Of a DNA stretch of 64,000 nt, positions 1 through 8,345 are shown one piece after another. The notes under the pieces are model-generated. The model was not told the DNA's origin, made no database searches, and worked only from the letters and a program-made list of their open reading frames with translations. Within the stretch, counting starts at the first letter, position 1. Every line of letters starts with the position of its first letter. Made by a program: the position numbers and the translations under genes. Source of the stretch: Prevotella sp. (GTDB lineage: Bacteria > Bacteroidota > Bacteroidia > Bacteroidales > Bacteroidaceae); the NCBI GenBank assembly GCA_017471465.1, contig JAFUTI010000018.1:1-64000 (forward strand). The letters are read 5' to 3'.

Positions 1-52
1 AAGACACAAAGAGGGCTCCCATAAGCAATGTACCAATTAATCTTTTCTTCAT
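1..52 (-). CDS. Exported protein, N-terminal fragment only
   Basis: Seventeen codons of a gene that runs off the left edge of the window. They read MKKRLIGTLLMGALFVS, a positively charged start followed by a hydrophobic stretch, which is the beginning of a signal peptide. A good Bacteroidetes promoter lies about 100 nt upstream (156-187). The mature part is outside the window, so no function can be given. Confidence 0.6.
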   Translation of the reverse strand, partial: MKKRLIGTLLMGALFVS

Positions 53-155
53 ACGATTAAAAAATTTAAATTAAATAAAAATATAGAATGTTTCTTACTT
101 GTTCTTTTCTCTCAATTTTCCGCTGTAACTCCTGCCCGGAGCAACATTTTTGGTG

Positions 156-187
156 CAAATATAGATATAAATCTGAAAACTTGCAAA
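156..187 (-). promoter_or_regulatory. Promoter of the exported-protein gene at the left edge
   Basis: Read on the minus strand: TTTG at 187-184, 20 nt, then TATATTTG at 163-156. This matches the Bacteroidetes -33/-7 consensus (TTTG, then TAnnTTTG). Transcription should begin near 150, giving a leader of roughly 100 nt before the ATG at 52. Confidence 0.6.
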
Positions 188-248
188 CAATTTCCGATTT
201 TTTTTCGAAAAAAGCCCAAAAAGTTGAGCAGAAACCAGCGTTCTGCCG

Positions 249-302
249 TCATTTTAACGTTTTTAACCCGTTTTTTTGATTATTTACGAGGTTTTTCTTC
301 AT
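249..302 (-). CDS. Possible 17-residue leader peptide
   Basis: A tiny ORF (MKKNLVNNQKNGLKTLK, then TGA) lies between asnS and the exported gene at the left edge. A TACCTTTG box at 397-390 on the minus strand could drive it, with a leader of about 80 nt. The peptide is basic and has no recognisable domain. The rest of the 53-438 gap holds only A+T-rich sequence and the two promoters. The ORF could be chance. Confidence 0.2.
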   Translation of the reverse strand: MKKNLVNNQKNGLKTLK

Positions 303-389
303 AGGCAATACGTTTTTGTTAATGACTATCGGCGTTGTCCCTTTATATATATAATAAGGTGGCGCTGCCTTTCTTTTATTTTCAAGTTG

Positions 390-397
390 CAAAGGTA
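390..397 (-). promoter_or_regulatory. Promoter -7 box downstream of asnS
   Basis: TACCTTTG on the minus strand, a TAnnTTTG match. A TTG lies 22 nt upstream (422-420), slightly long for a -33 element. It would transcribe the possible leader peptide at 302-249 and may read on into the gene at the left edge. Confidence 0.4.
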
Positions 398-438
398 ATG
401 CTTTTTTTGCAAAAACCTACAACTTTATGATTTTTTTT

Positions 439-1884
439 TTAAAATTCGGCAGATTTTGGTGTGCGCGGGAACGGAATGACGTCGCGGATGTTCTGCATAC
501 CGGTGACAAAGAGGATGAGGCGTTCGAATCCGAGGCCGAAGCCGGCGTGTGGACACGAGCCCCAGCGGCGGGTGTCGATATACCACCAGAGATGGGTCTT
601 GTCCATCTGTCGGCGCTCGATCTCAGCCATCAGCTTGTCATAGCTCTCCTCACGTACGGAGCCGCCGATAATCTCACCGATCTGCGGGAACAGCACGTCG
701 GTGCCCTGCATGGTGGGTCCAGGAGCAATAGCGCCCTCATATCCGACGGAGGCACCGTCGACTGAATCGACGGGCGTGTTCTGCTTCATATAGAACGACT
801 TGAAGGCGCGCGGATAGTCGGTCATGATGACAGGCTTCTTGAAGTGCTCCTCAACAAGGTAGCGCTCATGCTCGCTGGCGAGGTCGTCGCCCCAGTTGCA
901 GGGGAACTCGAACTTACGGCCGTTCTTGATGGCCTCCTGCAGGATGTTGACGCCTTCGGTGTAGGGCAGACGCACGAATGTCTCTTTCAGCACGCCCTCC
1001 AGACGCTCAATCAGCGTCTTGTCGATCATCTTGTTCAGGAACTCGAGGTCGTCCTTGCAGTGGTCGAGTGCCCAACGGACGCAGTACTTGATGAAGTCCT
1101 CCTCGAGGTCCATCAGTTCCTCCTGGTCGAGGAAGGCCACCTCGGGCTCTATCATCCAGAACTCTGCCAGATGGCGTGGCGTGTTACTGTTCTCGGCGCG
1201 GAACGTCGGCCCGAAGGTGTAGATGGCACCGAGGGCCGTGGCACCGAGTTCGCCCTCCAGCTGGCCGGAGACGGTCAGTGAGGTCTGCTCGCCGAAGAAG
1301 TCATCGTCGTAGATGATTTTTCCATTTTCGTCCTTCTTCAGGTCGTAGAGGTTCTTGGTGGTCACCTGGAACATGTTGCCGGCACCCTCGCAGTCGCTGG
1401 CGGTGATGAGCGGGGTATGGAAATAGTAGAAGCCGTGCTCGTGGAAATAGGTGTGGATGGCCATCGCCATATTGTGGCGGATACGCATCACGGCACCGAA
1501 GGTGTTGGTGCGCAGGCGCATGTGGGCATTCTTGCGCATCGCCTCGAACGACTGGCCCTTCTTCTGCATCGGGTAGTCGTTGCCGCAGAGACCGTAGACC
1601 ACCAGGTTGGCAGCCTGGATCTCGGATGACTGACCGGCTCCCTGGCTCTCAACCAGTATGCCTTCGGCGGCGATACAGGCACCGGTGGTTATCTGCTTCA
1701 GCACTTCGTCGTCGAACTTGGCAGGGTCGACAACAATCTGCACGTTCTTGATGGTCGAGCCATCGTTGAGGGCAATGAAGTCGACGGCCTTGGAGCTGCG
1801 GTGGGTGCGCACCCAGCCTTTCACACAAACCTCTTTGCCGTATTCCGTGCTCTTCAGCACATCGATAATCTTTGTTCTCTTCAT
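439..1884 (-). CDS. asnS: Asparagine--tRNA ligase
   Basis: Charges tRNA-Asn with asparagine in the cytoplasm. The 481-residue product has the class IIb layout. An N-terminal OB-fold for the anticodon (about residues 15-110, with GWVRTHR) is followed by the catalytic domain with motif 2 ([25 protein letters not shown], cited here only as the region around residues 225-250) and motif 3 ([12 protein letters not shown]) near the C-terminus. The length is normal for the bacterial enzyme. It starts at the ATG at 1884, 52 nt after the pseudouridine synthase gene, so the two probably share a transcript. Confidence 0.97.
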   Translation of the reverse strand: MKRTKIIDVLKSTEYGKEVCVKGWVRTHRSSKAVDFIALNDGSTIKNVQIVVDPAKFDDEVLKQITTGACIAAEGILVESQGAGQSSEIQAANLVVYGLCGNDYPMQKKGQSFEAMRKNAHMRLRTNTFGAVMRIRHNMAMAIHTYFHEHGFYYFHTPLITASDCEGAGNMFQVTTKNLYDLKKDENGKIIYDDDFFGEQTSLTVSGQLEGELGATALGAIYTFGPTFRAENSNTPRHLAEFWMIEPEVAFLDQEELMDLEEDFIKYCVRWALDHCKDDLEFLNKMIDKTLIERLEGVLKETFVRLPYTEGVNILQEAIKNGRKFEFPCNWGDDLASEHERYLVEEHFKKPVIMTDYPRAFKSFYMKQNTPVDSVDGASVGYEGAIAPGPTMQGTDVLFPQIGEIIGGSVREESYDKLMAEIERRQMDKTHLWWYIDTRRWGSCPHAGFGLGFERLILFVTGMQNIRDVIPFPRTPKSAEF

Positions 1885-1936
1885 TCTGCTATTGCGTTAT
1901 TTCGTGATAACGATATGACGTTTAATCGATTAAAGC

Positions 1937-3289
1937 CTATTCGTAAGCCCCCATGCGCAGGCGGTCGACCTCTTCCTCAGTGAGATAGCGCCAGTCGCCG
2001 CGGCGGAGGTTCTTCTTGGTGAGGCCGGCAAACTGCACGCGGTCGAGCTTGAGCACCTTGTAGCCGAGGCTCTCGAAGATACGGCGGACGATGCGGTTCT
2101 TGCCGGAGTGGATCTCGATGCCCACCTGCTTCTTGTCGACAGCGTCAGCATACTGCACGTCGTCGGCCTTGATCTCGCCGTCCTCCAGCTGGATGCCTTC
2201 GGCGATCTGCGTGAGGTCGTGGGCGGTGACATTCTTGTCGAGATAGACGTGGTAGATCTTCTTCTTCAGGTATTTGGGGTGGGTGAGTTTCGATGCCAGA
2301 TCACCGTCGTTGGTGAGCAGGAGCACGCCCGTGGTGTTACGGTCGAGACGACCGACAGGATAGATGCGCTCGGGACAAGCATTCTTCACCAGGTCCATGA
2401 CGGTCTTACGCTGCTGGGGGTCGTCACTGGTGGTGACATAGTCCTTTGGCTTGTTGAGCAGTACGTAGACCTTCTTCTCAAGGTTGACGGGCTCGTCGTG
2501 GAAGCGCACTTCGTCGGTACGCAGGATCTTCGTGCCCAGTTCGGTGACCACCTGTCCGTTGACGGTGACGACACCGGCCTGGATGAACTCGTCAGCCTCG
2601 CGACGGCTGCAGACACCGGCGTTGGCGAGGAACTTGTTCAGGCGCAAAGGCTCGTTGGGGTCGAAGTTGACCTCCTTGTACTCGATACGCTTCTTCAGCG
2701 AATATTTGGCATTGGGGTCGTAGTCGGCAGTATGGGGGCGCTTGCCGTAAGGCTTCTGACCGTAAGGCTTCTGACCGTAAGGTTTCTGGCCATACTGCTG
2801 GTAGGTCTTGCCGCCGTATGGACGGGGCTGGTAGCCCTGACGTGGCTGGAAGCCCTGGCGCGGCTGGAAGCCACCCTCTTCGCCCTCCTGATTGTAGCGC
2901 GGACGGAAACCGCTGCGTGGCTGGTAGCCTCCCTGGCCGCCACGGCTGTTGTAGCCGTAGCCACCCTGGCGCGGCTGACCATAGCCGCCGTTGCTGTTAT
3001 AGTTGTTACGGGGACGGTAGCCTCCCTGCTGACGGCTGACGCTGCTCTGCAGGCCGGCGCCGAAACCTTCGGGACGGAAACCGCCTTCGTCATTGTTCTG
3101 TCGGTTGAAACTGGGGCGCTCGCTGTTGTTGTAGGCGGGACGCTGCCCGGTGTGGATGCGGGGACGTGGTGAACGTCCGCGGTAGTCACGCTGAAAACCA
3201 TTGCCTGCCTGTGGATAGCCTTCGCGGCTGCCTGTGTGCTGCTCTGTGGCAGGCTTCTCTTCAAAATTCTTCTCGTTCTCGAAATCCAT
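1937..3289 (-). CDS. RsuA/RluB-type rRNA pseudouridine synthase with a long Gly/Arg/Tyr-rich N-terminal extension
   Basis: Isomerises a uridine of rRNA to pseudouridine. The C-terminal half is a normal RluB/RsuA protein: an S4 RNA-binding domain (LRLNKFLANAGVCSRREAD, about residues 215-260) and the synthase domain with the catalytic-loop sequence GRLDRNTTG. The first roughly 195 residues are low complexity, rich in G, R, Q, Y and P, with near-perfect repeats such as YGQKPYGQKPYGQKPYGKRP. This makes the protein about twice the usual length. The tail looks like an RGG-type disordered RNA-binding region. The site modified in rRNA cannot be told from sequence alone. It precedes asnS by 52 nt. Confidence 0.9.
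   Translation of the reverse strand: MDFENEKNFEEKPATEQHTGSREGYPQAGNGFQRDYRGRSPRPRIHTGQRPAYNNSERPSFNRQNNDEGGFRPEGFGAGLQSSVSRQQGGYRPRNNYNSNGGYGQPRQGGYGYNSRGGQGGYQPRSGFRPRYNQEGEEGGFQPRQGFQPRQGYQPRPYGGKTYQQYGQKPYGQKPYGQKPYGKRPHTADYDPNAKYSLKKRIEYKEVNFDPNEPLRLNKFLANAGVCSRREADEFIQAGVVTVNGQVVTELGTKILRTDEVRFHDEPVNLEKKVYVLLNKPKDYVTTSDDPQQRKTVMDLVKNACPERIYPVGRLDRNTTGVLLLTNDGDLASKLTHPKYLKKKIYHVYLDKNVTAHDLTQIAEGIQLEDGEIKADDVQYADAVDKKQVGIEIHSGKNRIVRRIFESLGYKVLKLDRVQFAGLTKKNLRRGDWRYLTEEEVDRLRMGAYE
2730..2800 (-). repeat. 15-bp tandem repeat inside the pseudouridine synthase gene
   Basis: The unit GGCTTCTGACCGTAA (plus strand) is repeated about three to four times with small changes, encoding the repeated pentapeptide YGQKP. 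It is part of the disordered N-terminal extension. Its length is a multiple of three, so copy-number changes would keep the frame. Confidence 0.8.
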
Positions 3290-3304
3290 TGTTCTTATTG
3301 TTTT

Positions 3305-3350
3305 TTTTCGTTATGTCGTTATGACGTGATGTCGTGATGTCGCCACGGTG
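3305..3350. repeat. Short word repeats between purB and the pseudouridine synthase gene
   Basis: The gap is built from the words GTCGTTATGACGTGATG and GTCGTGATGTCG, i.e. a degenerate 8-9 bp tandem repeat. It belongs to the general class of intergenic word repeats seen throughout this window. A related stretch lies at about 1900-1925 (TCGTGATAACGATATGACG). Confidence 0.55.
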
Positions 3351-4700
3351 CTAAATACCCGTATAGGTGGCGGGGGTTATGGCATGAAGCTCGGCCTTCA
3401 CGGCGTCGCTGACGTCTAAGGTGTCAATAAAATGCGCAATAGTCTCGGCTGTCATCTTCTCGTTGGTGCGGGTCAGGGCCTTGAGGGTCTCGTAGGGATT
3501 GGGATAGGCCTCGCGGCGCAAGATGGTCTGGATACCCTCGGCAACGACAGCCCAGGTGTTGTCAAGATCTTCCTGCAGCTTCTGCTCATTGAGGATGAGC
3601 TTGCGCAGACCCTTGAGCGCACTCTGGAAGGCGATGACGGCATGCCCCATGGGGACGCCGACATTACGCAGGACGGTGGAGTCTGTCAGGTCACGCTGCA
3701 GACGGCTGACGGGCAGCTTGGCAGCAAGGAACTGCAGGATGGCATTGGCGATGCCGAGGTTGCCCTCCGCATTCTCGTAGTCGATGGGGTTCACCTTGTG
3801 GGGCATGGCGCTGGAGCCCACCTCGCCGGCCTTGATCTTCTGCTTGAAGTAGTCCATTGAGATGTACATCCAGAAATCACGGCAGAGGTCGATGACGATG
3901 GTGTTGATGCGACGCATGGCGTCGAAGATGGCACCGAGCCAGTCGTAGTTGCTGATTTGTGTGGTGTATTGTTCGCGCTCCAGACCGAGCTTCTCGCTGA
4001 CGAAGGTGTTGCCGAACTCCCGCCAGTCGTACTGCGGATAGGCCACATGATGGGCGTTGAAGTTGCCGGTAGCGCCACCGAACTTCGCCGTAACGGGAAT
4101 CTCCTTCAGGGCGCGCAGCTGCTCTTCAAGGCGGTAGACATAGACCATCACCTCCTTGCCGAGACGGGTGGGTGAGGCCGGCTGACCATGCGTCTTTGCC
4201 AGCATCGGCACGGCCTTCCACTCCTCGGCGTAGTCATGGAGCTGTTCGATAAGCTCCTCGACCAAGGGGTAGTAGACCTGCTCCAGAGCCTCTTTCAGGG
4301 AGAGGGGGACGCTGGTGTTGTTGATATCCTGCGAGGTCAGTCCGAAGTGGATGAACTCCTTGGCTTCAGCGGCAAAACCGCTGAATGCACTAATTTTTTC
4401 CTTAATGAAGTACTCCACGGCTTTCACGTCGTGGTTCGTCACTTTCTCAATGTCCTTGACACGCTGTGCGTCGGCCACCGTAAACTGACGGTAGATGTCA
4501 CGAAGGGGTTCGAAAAGGTTATGGTCGAAATCCTGAAGTTGGGGTAAGGGCAACTCGCAGAGTGCGATAAAATACTCAATTTCCACGCGCACACGATAAC
4601 GTATAAGAGCGTATTCGGAAAAATACTCTGCCAGAGGCTCTGTCTTACCACGATAGCGGCCATCAATAGGCGAGATGGCTGTCAATTCTCTTAAGTCCAT
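3351..4700 (-). CDS. purB: Adenylosuccinate lyase
   Basis: Cleaves SAICAR to AICAR and adenylosuccinate to AMP plus fumarate, acting twice in purine synthesis. The 449-residue product has the normal length and the fumarase/aspartase superfamily signature GSSAMPHKVNPIDYENAEG (around residue 295), whose serine loop closes over the active site. TSQDINNT near residue 125 is a second conserved block. Its own promoter lies at 4732-4739. It heads the purB - pseudouridine synthase - asnS run on the minus strand. Confidence 0.97.
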   Translation of the reverse strand: MDLRELTAISPIDGRYRGKTEPLAEYFSEYALIRYRVRVEIEYFIALCELPLPQLQDFDHNLFEPLRDIYRQFTVADAQRVKDIEKVTNHDVKAVEYFIKEKISAFSGFAAEAKEFIHFGLTSQDINNTSVPLSLKEALEQVYYPLVEELIEQLHDYAEEWKAVPMLAKTHGQPASPTRLGKEVMVYVYRLEEQLRALKEIPVTAKFGGATGNFNAHHVAYPQYDWREFGNTFVSEKLGLEREQYTTQISNYDWLGAIFDAMRRINTIVIDLCRDFWMYISMDYFKQKIKAGEVGSSAMPHKVNPIDYENAEGNLGIANAILQFLAAKLPVSRLQRDLTDSTVLRNVGVPMGHAVIAFQSALKGLRKLILNEQKLQEDLDNTWAVVAEGIQTILRREAYPNPYETLKALTRTNEKMTAETIAHFIDTLDVSDAVKAELHAITPATYTGI

Positions 4701-4731
4701 TGTCGATAATTAACTATCCTTACTATTTGCG

Positions 4732-4739
4732 CAAACTTA
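4732..4739 (-). promoter_or_regulatory. purB promoter -7 box
   Basis: TAAGTTTG on the minus strand, 31 nt before the purB ATG at 4700. It matches TAnnTTTG. No clear TTTG is placed at the ideal -33 distance. Confidence 0.45.
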
Positions 4740-4781
4740 AAACCGCAGCTCCAAGGCTGCGGCACTTTCTCTATAATGTTG

Positions 4782-4856
4782 TGGGCGCTGACGGATTCGA
4801 ACCGCCGACCCTCTGCTTGTAAGGCAGATGCTCTAAACCAGCTGAGCTAAGCGCCC
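4782..4856 (-). tRNA. tRNA-Val (anticodon TAC)
   Basis: Reads valine codons GUA and, by wobble, related codons. On the minus strand the gene starts GGGCGCTTAGCTCAG and ends in TCCGTCAGCGCCCA. The acceptor stem GGGCGCT/AGCGCCC is perfect. The anticodon arm is TCTGC-CTTACAA-GCAGA, giving anticodon TAC, and the T-arm contains GGTTCGAATCC. CCA is not encoded. A strong promoter lies just upstream (4876-4907), so the tRNA is its own unit after mutL. Confidence 0.97.
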
Positions 4857-4875
4857 TTTTTCTTGTTAGCGGGTG

Positions 4876-4907
4876 CAAAGGTAATGCTTTTTTTCGTAAC
4901 GACCAAA
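4876..4907 (-). promoter_or_regulatory. Promoter of tRNA-Val
   Basis: Minus strand: TTTG at 4907-4904, 20 nt, TACCTTTG at 4883-4876. This is a full match to the Bacteroidetes consensus. It lies between the mutL stop and the tRNA, about 20 nt from the tRNA 5' end. Confidence 0.75.
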
Positions 4908-4929
4908 TTTTTCCCCGTTTTTTTTACTT

Positions 4930-6732
4930 TCATCCCAGCAATTGTTCGATGTCGGTCTGCGGAAGGATGCATAGGATGGGACGCCCGTCGGGGGTGTAGT
5001 TGACATTGTTGCAGGCAAAGAGCTGATTGACGAGGCCCTCCATCTCCTCATTGGTCAGCAGCTGGCCGTAAGGGACGGCGGTGGCGCGGGCCAGACTCAG
5101 GGTCAGGCGGTCGGTAGCCGTTGTCACATCGGGGCTGTTATCCTGAAGGCTGCTCTCGCCGACGATGGACTGCACCAGGGCTACGGGGTCGCCGTCGATG
5201 CCGGCGGGAATGGCGTTGACGGCGTAGCTGCCGCCACCAAGGGATGTCAGCTCGAACCCCATGGCCGACAGTTGGGGAAGAACAGACTCCAGACGGGCTA
5301 CCTCGGCCTGTGAGAAGAGCACGACCTCAGGGAAGAGGACGCGCTGGGGCACCAGGGAATGGTCGGTACTCTGCGTGCGGTACTTCTCGTAGAGGATGCG
5401 GAGCGAGGCGCGGTACTGGTCGACAATCATCAGGCCCGACTTGACGGCGGTCATGATAAAGCGGCCCTTGTACTGGTAATGGACGGGAGACTTCTCAGAG
5501 ATCAGCGAGGGCGTGCTGGCCGTCGCGGTGTCGTCGAAGAACGACGGCGGCGCCTGCTGCTCCTTTGGAATGAAGACCCTCTCCGTCCGTTCGGGATACA
5601 CAGCGACAGAATCGCTGTGCACTTTGAAAGGGTTGTAGCTGGGGTTATAGTCGACGCGCGGGGTGTCGATGGCCTCACGGTTAGGGTCGAAGACGGGTAT
5701 GTCCGGACGTCCCTCGGTGTCGAAGTCGATGGCCGGTACATCGCAGAAACGGCCCAGCGCGTCCTTGACGGCAGCCACGAGGATCTGCCAGAGGGGTTGC
5801 TCGTTCTCGAACTTTATCTCAGTCTTAGTGGGGTGGATGTTGACGTCGATATCAGCTGGCGCCACATCGAAGTAGAGCAGATAGGGAGGCTGTGTCCCTT
5901 CAGCTATCAGACGTTCGTAGGCCGACAGCACTGCCTTGTGGAAGTAGGCATGCTTCATGTAGCGGCCGTTGACGAAGAAGAACTGGTGGGCACCCTTGCG
6001 CTTGGCTGCCTCGGGCTTGCCGACGTAGCCGGTGATGCTGCCTACGGCCGTCTTCACCTCGACAGGCAGCAGTTCCTGAGAGCAATGCTTGCCGAAGACA
6101 TCGGTGATGCGCTGCAGGAGTGTGCTGCTACGCAGGTTCATCAGCTCGCTGTCGCCGGAATGGAGGGTGAAGGCTATCTCGGGATAGACAAGCACGATAC
6201 GCTCGAAGGCCGTCAGGATGTTGTTCAGTTCCGTGGCGTTCGACTTCAGGAACTTCCTGCGCACGGGGACATTGTAAAAAAGGTTCTCCACCTTGAACTG
6301 ACAGCCTACGGGACAGGCCACCGGCTCCTGTGCCATCACCTTGGAGGCCGCAATGACAAGGCGTGTGCCTATCTCTTCGTCAGCCATACGCGTGAGGAGT
6401 TCCACCTGTGCCACAGCGGCGACAGACGGCAGGGCCTCGCCGCGGAAGCCCATCGTATGGAGGGCAAAGAGGTCGTCAGCCTGACGGATCTTCGATGTAG
6501 CATGGCGCTCAAAGGCCAGACGGGCATCGGTCTCCGACATTCCCCGTCCGTCGTCGATGACCTGTATGGAGGTGCGTCCGGCGTCGACGATGACGACGTC
6601 GATATGGCGTGCGCCGGCATCGACGGCGTTCTCCACCAACTCCTTGATGACGGAGGCAGGCCGTTGGATGACCTCGCCCGCCGCTATCTGGTTGGCAACG
6701 GTATCTGGGAGAAGCTGAATGACGTCGCTCAT
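4930..6732 (-). CDS. mutL: DNA mismatch repair protein MutL
   Basis: Couples mismatch recognition by MutS to strand removal. The 600-residue protein has the GHKL ATPase motifs ELVENAVDAGA, DDGRGM and GFRGEAL in the first 100 residues, the transducer domain (to about 330), a variable linker and a C-terminal dimerisation domain. The place where endonuclease-type MutL proteins carry DQHAxxExxxxE reads DQYRASLRILYE (around residue 435), so the metal-binding histidine and first glutamate are not present. Last gene of the guaB operon, 2 nt after the OstA-like gene. Confidence 0.95.
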   Translation of the reverse strand: MSDVIQLLPDTVANQIAAGEVIQRPASVIKELVENAVDAGARHIDVVIVDAGRTSIQVIDDGRGMSETDARLAFERHATSKIRQADDLFALHTMGFRGEALPSVAAVAQVELLTRMADEEIGTRLVIAASKVMAQEPVACPVGCQFKVENLFYNVPVRRKFLKSNATELNNILTAFERIVLVYPEIAFTLHSGDSELMNLRSSTLLQRITDVFGKHCSQELLPVEVKTAVGSITGYVGKPEAAKRKGAHQFFFVNGRYMKHAYFHKAVLSAYERLIAEGTQPPYLLYFDVAPADIDVNIHPTKTEIKFENEQPLWQILVAAVKDALGRFCDVPAIDFDTEGRPDIPVFDPNREAIDTPRVDYNPSYNPFKVHSDSVAVYPERTERVFIPKEQQAPPSFFDDTATASTPSLISEKSPVHYQYKGRFIMTAVKSGLMIVDQYRASLRILYEKYRTQSTDHSLVPQRVLFPEVVLFSQAEVARLESVLPQLSAMGFELTSLGGGSYAVNAIPAGIDGDPVALVQSIVGESSLQDNSPDVTTATDRLTLSLARATAVPYGQLLTNEEMEGLVNQLFACNNVNYTPDGRPILCILPQTDIEQLLG

Positions 6733-6734
6733 GA

Positions 6735-8345
6735 TTATTTCTTTTTACGACCGGCAGTCTGGGGCTTCAGTTCAGTGCCGGCTTTCTTCGGGCGCCAGAC
6801 AAAGATGTCTTCCTTGGAAAGTGGGCGGACATAGTCGAACCATGCGAAACCCTCCAGCCGCTTCTTCTCAGGGGGTATCTGCGACATCGGGTAGAGGGTA
6901 CCCTCTGCCTTAGGCATCCAGATCCTTTTCATCTTGCGATTCTCCATGAACATCCGCAACTCGCTGGTCTCGGTGTAGTTCAGACCGATGAGCGAACTGT
7001 CGGCACTGTCCTCGGGATAGTAGATGATGAGCACATTGTCCTTTGCCTGGGCCTCATGGATGGCACCGCCCTCAAAGAAGGCGAACATCTCCTTCGACGA
7101 CACCTGGTTGTAGTTCTCCTTGTCGGGTAGCTGTTCGATGGAAAAGGCCTGGTTGATGACATGGGCGTGGTCGACGACAGAGTCCTTCATAAAGACCTGT
7201 ATCTCCTCGCCGACGAGCTGTTGTTGCATGTTCCACACGATAGGATCGCGGTACATCGTCATACAGGAGTCCTGTGAGTTGTAGACCAGAGAGTCGCAGA
7301 CGGCCTGCACGTCGATTCTGTATGCGCGTACCTTATTATATGCGTGTATCTTGCGGTAGACAGAGTCGGTATTGATATTGAAAGAATAAATCTTAAAGGT
7401 GTCGGCATGCATATAGAGAGTGTCACGCTGCGAGAAGTCCATAACGACGGCCGAATCAGTGCACATGGCATAGCCGCGGGGGTCGTCGAACTCACCGTAG
7501 TTGCAGGTAAGCTTGTTGTGGTTCACCGTGTCGGTGAAGACGACATTGTAGAAGGCTTTGCTCAGCCCCAGTTTCTCATCGTGCCAGATGCTGTCGCCGA
7601 CGAGACGCTTACCGCCGTTAGTCAGCACCGACTGGTCGAGCAGGCGTGCCCGCTCGTTCTTCGTGTCATAGTAGCCGCGCTCCGAGTAGATATGACTGCG
7701 GCCGGAGGTGATGTCGGTGGGACCGACAATGCGGGCCAAGGAGTGATGGGTGTCGTAATATAGTGTGTCGGTGGTGAGATACATGTCTTTGTTGCGCATC
7801 CGCACGTCGAAGTTGAAGACGGCAATCTTCGACTTCGTGTTATACTCCCCCCAGTCGGAGACGAGGGTTGTCTTGCCGTCCACCATCTTGCCGCCTTCGA
7901 AGAAATAGGCATTATCATATAGGCGGTCGAAGTTCAGACTGTCGGTATAGAGGGTCGTTCCGCGATTCTTCAGTACGACATTACGGCGGGCAATAGCCAT
8001 CTCGTCGTTGCCGTCGTAGTAGGCATACTCGCTGGTCAGCGAAAGGGTGTCGCCCTGTACCATCTTCACATGACCGAAGGCCTCAAAGGAGTTGCTCTGC
8101 TCGTAGAAATAGGCACTGTCGCAGCGCAGCGTGGCCCCTTTATGGCGGAACTGGACGTTGCCGTTGAGAATCTGGGCTTCGGCGTTTTTCCACTGGTCAT
8201 AGTGCAGCACGTCGGCATGGACCAGATAGATGCGCTCGTCCTGCTGTTGCGGGGCTCGCCGCGACCGTTTCTTGGCGGCAAAAGCCAAGGAGCTGACGTA
8301 ACACGCCAGCACACAGAGCAGCAGCATATAGGCAACGCGTCTCAT
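6735..8345 (-). CDS. OstA/LptA-like exported protein
   Basis: Probably an envelope protein of the LPS-transport OstA/LptA family, whose beta-jellyroll strands bind lipopolysaccharide. The start at 8345 (MRRVAYM) is chosen because its ATG overlaps the TGA of the preceding gene as ATGA; a start 9 nt upstream is also possible. A signal peptide (hydrophobic stretch ending SSLAFAAKK) is followed by repeated strands of the type 'VHADVLHYDQW' and 'LRCDSAYFYEQSNSFEAFGHVKMVQGD' (about residues 40-105), typical of OstA repeats, and by a long C-terminal part. At 536 residues it is much longer than E. coli LptA, as is usual for the Bacteroidetes form. It sits between two periplasmic chaperones and mutL. 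Confidence 0.8.
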   Translation of the reverse strand: MRRVAYMLLLCVLACYVSSLAFAAKKRSRRAPQQQDERIYLVHADVLHYDQWKNAEAQILNGNVQFRHKGATLRCDSAYFYEQSNSFEAFGHVKMVQGDTLSLTSEYAYYDGNDEMAIARRNVVLKNRGTTLYTDSLNFDRLYDNAYFFEGGKMVDGKTTLVSDWGEYNTKSKIAVFNFDVRMRNKDMYLTTDTLYYDTHHSLARIVGPTDITSGRSHIYSERGYYDTKNERARLLDQSVLTNGGKRLVGDSIWHDEKLGLSKAFYNVVFTDTVNHNKLTCNYGEFDDPRGYAMCTDSAVVMDFSQRDTLYMHADTFKIYSFNINTDSVYRKIHAYNKVRAYRIDVQAVCDSLVYNSQDSCMTMYRDPIVWNMQQQLVGEEIQVFMKDSVVDHAHVINQAFSIEQLPDKENYNQVSSKEMFAFFEGGAIHEAQAKDNVLIIYYPEDSADSSLIGLNYTETSELRMFMENRKMKRIWMPKAEGTLYPMSQIPPEKKRLEGFAWFDYVRPLSKEDIFVWRPKKAGTELKPQTAGRKKK

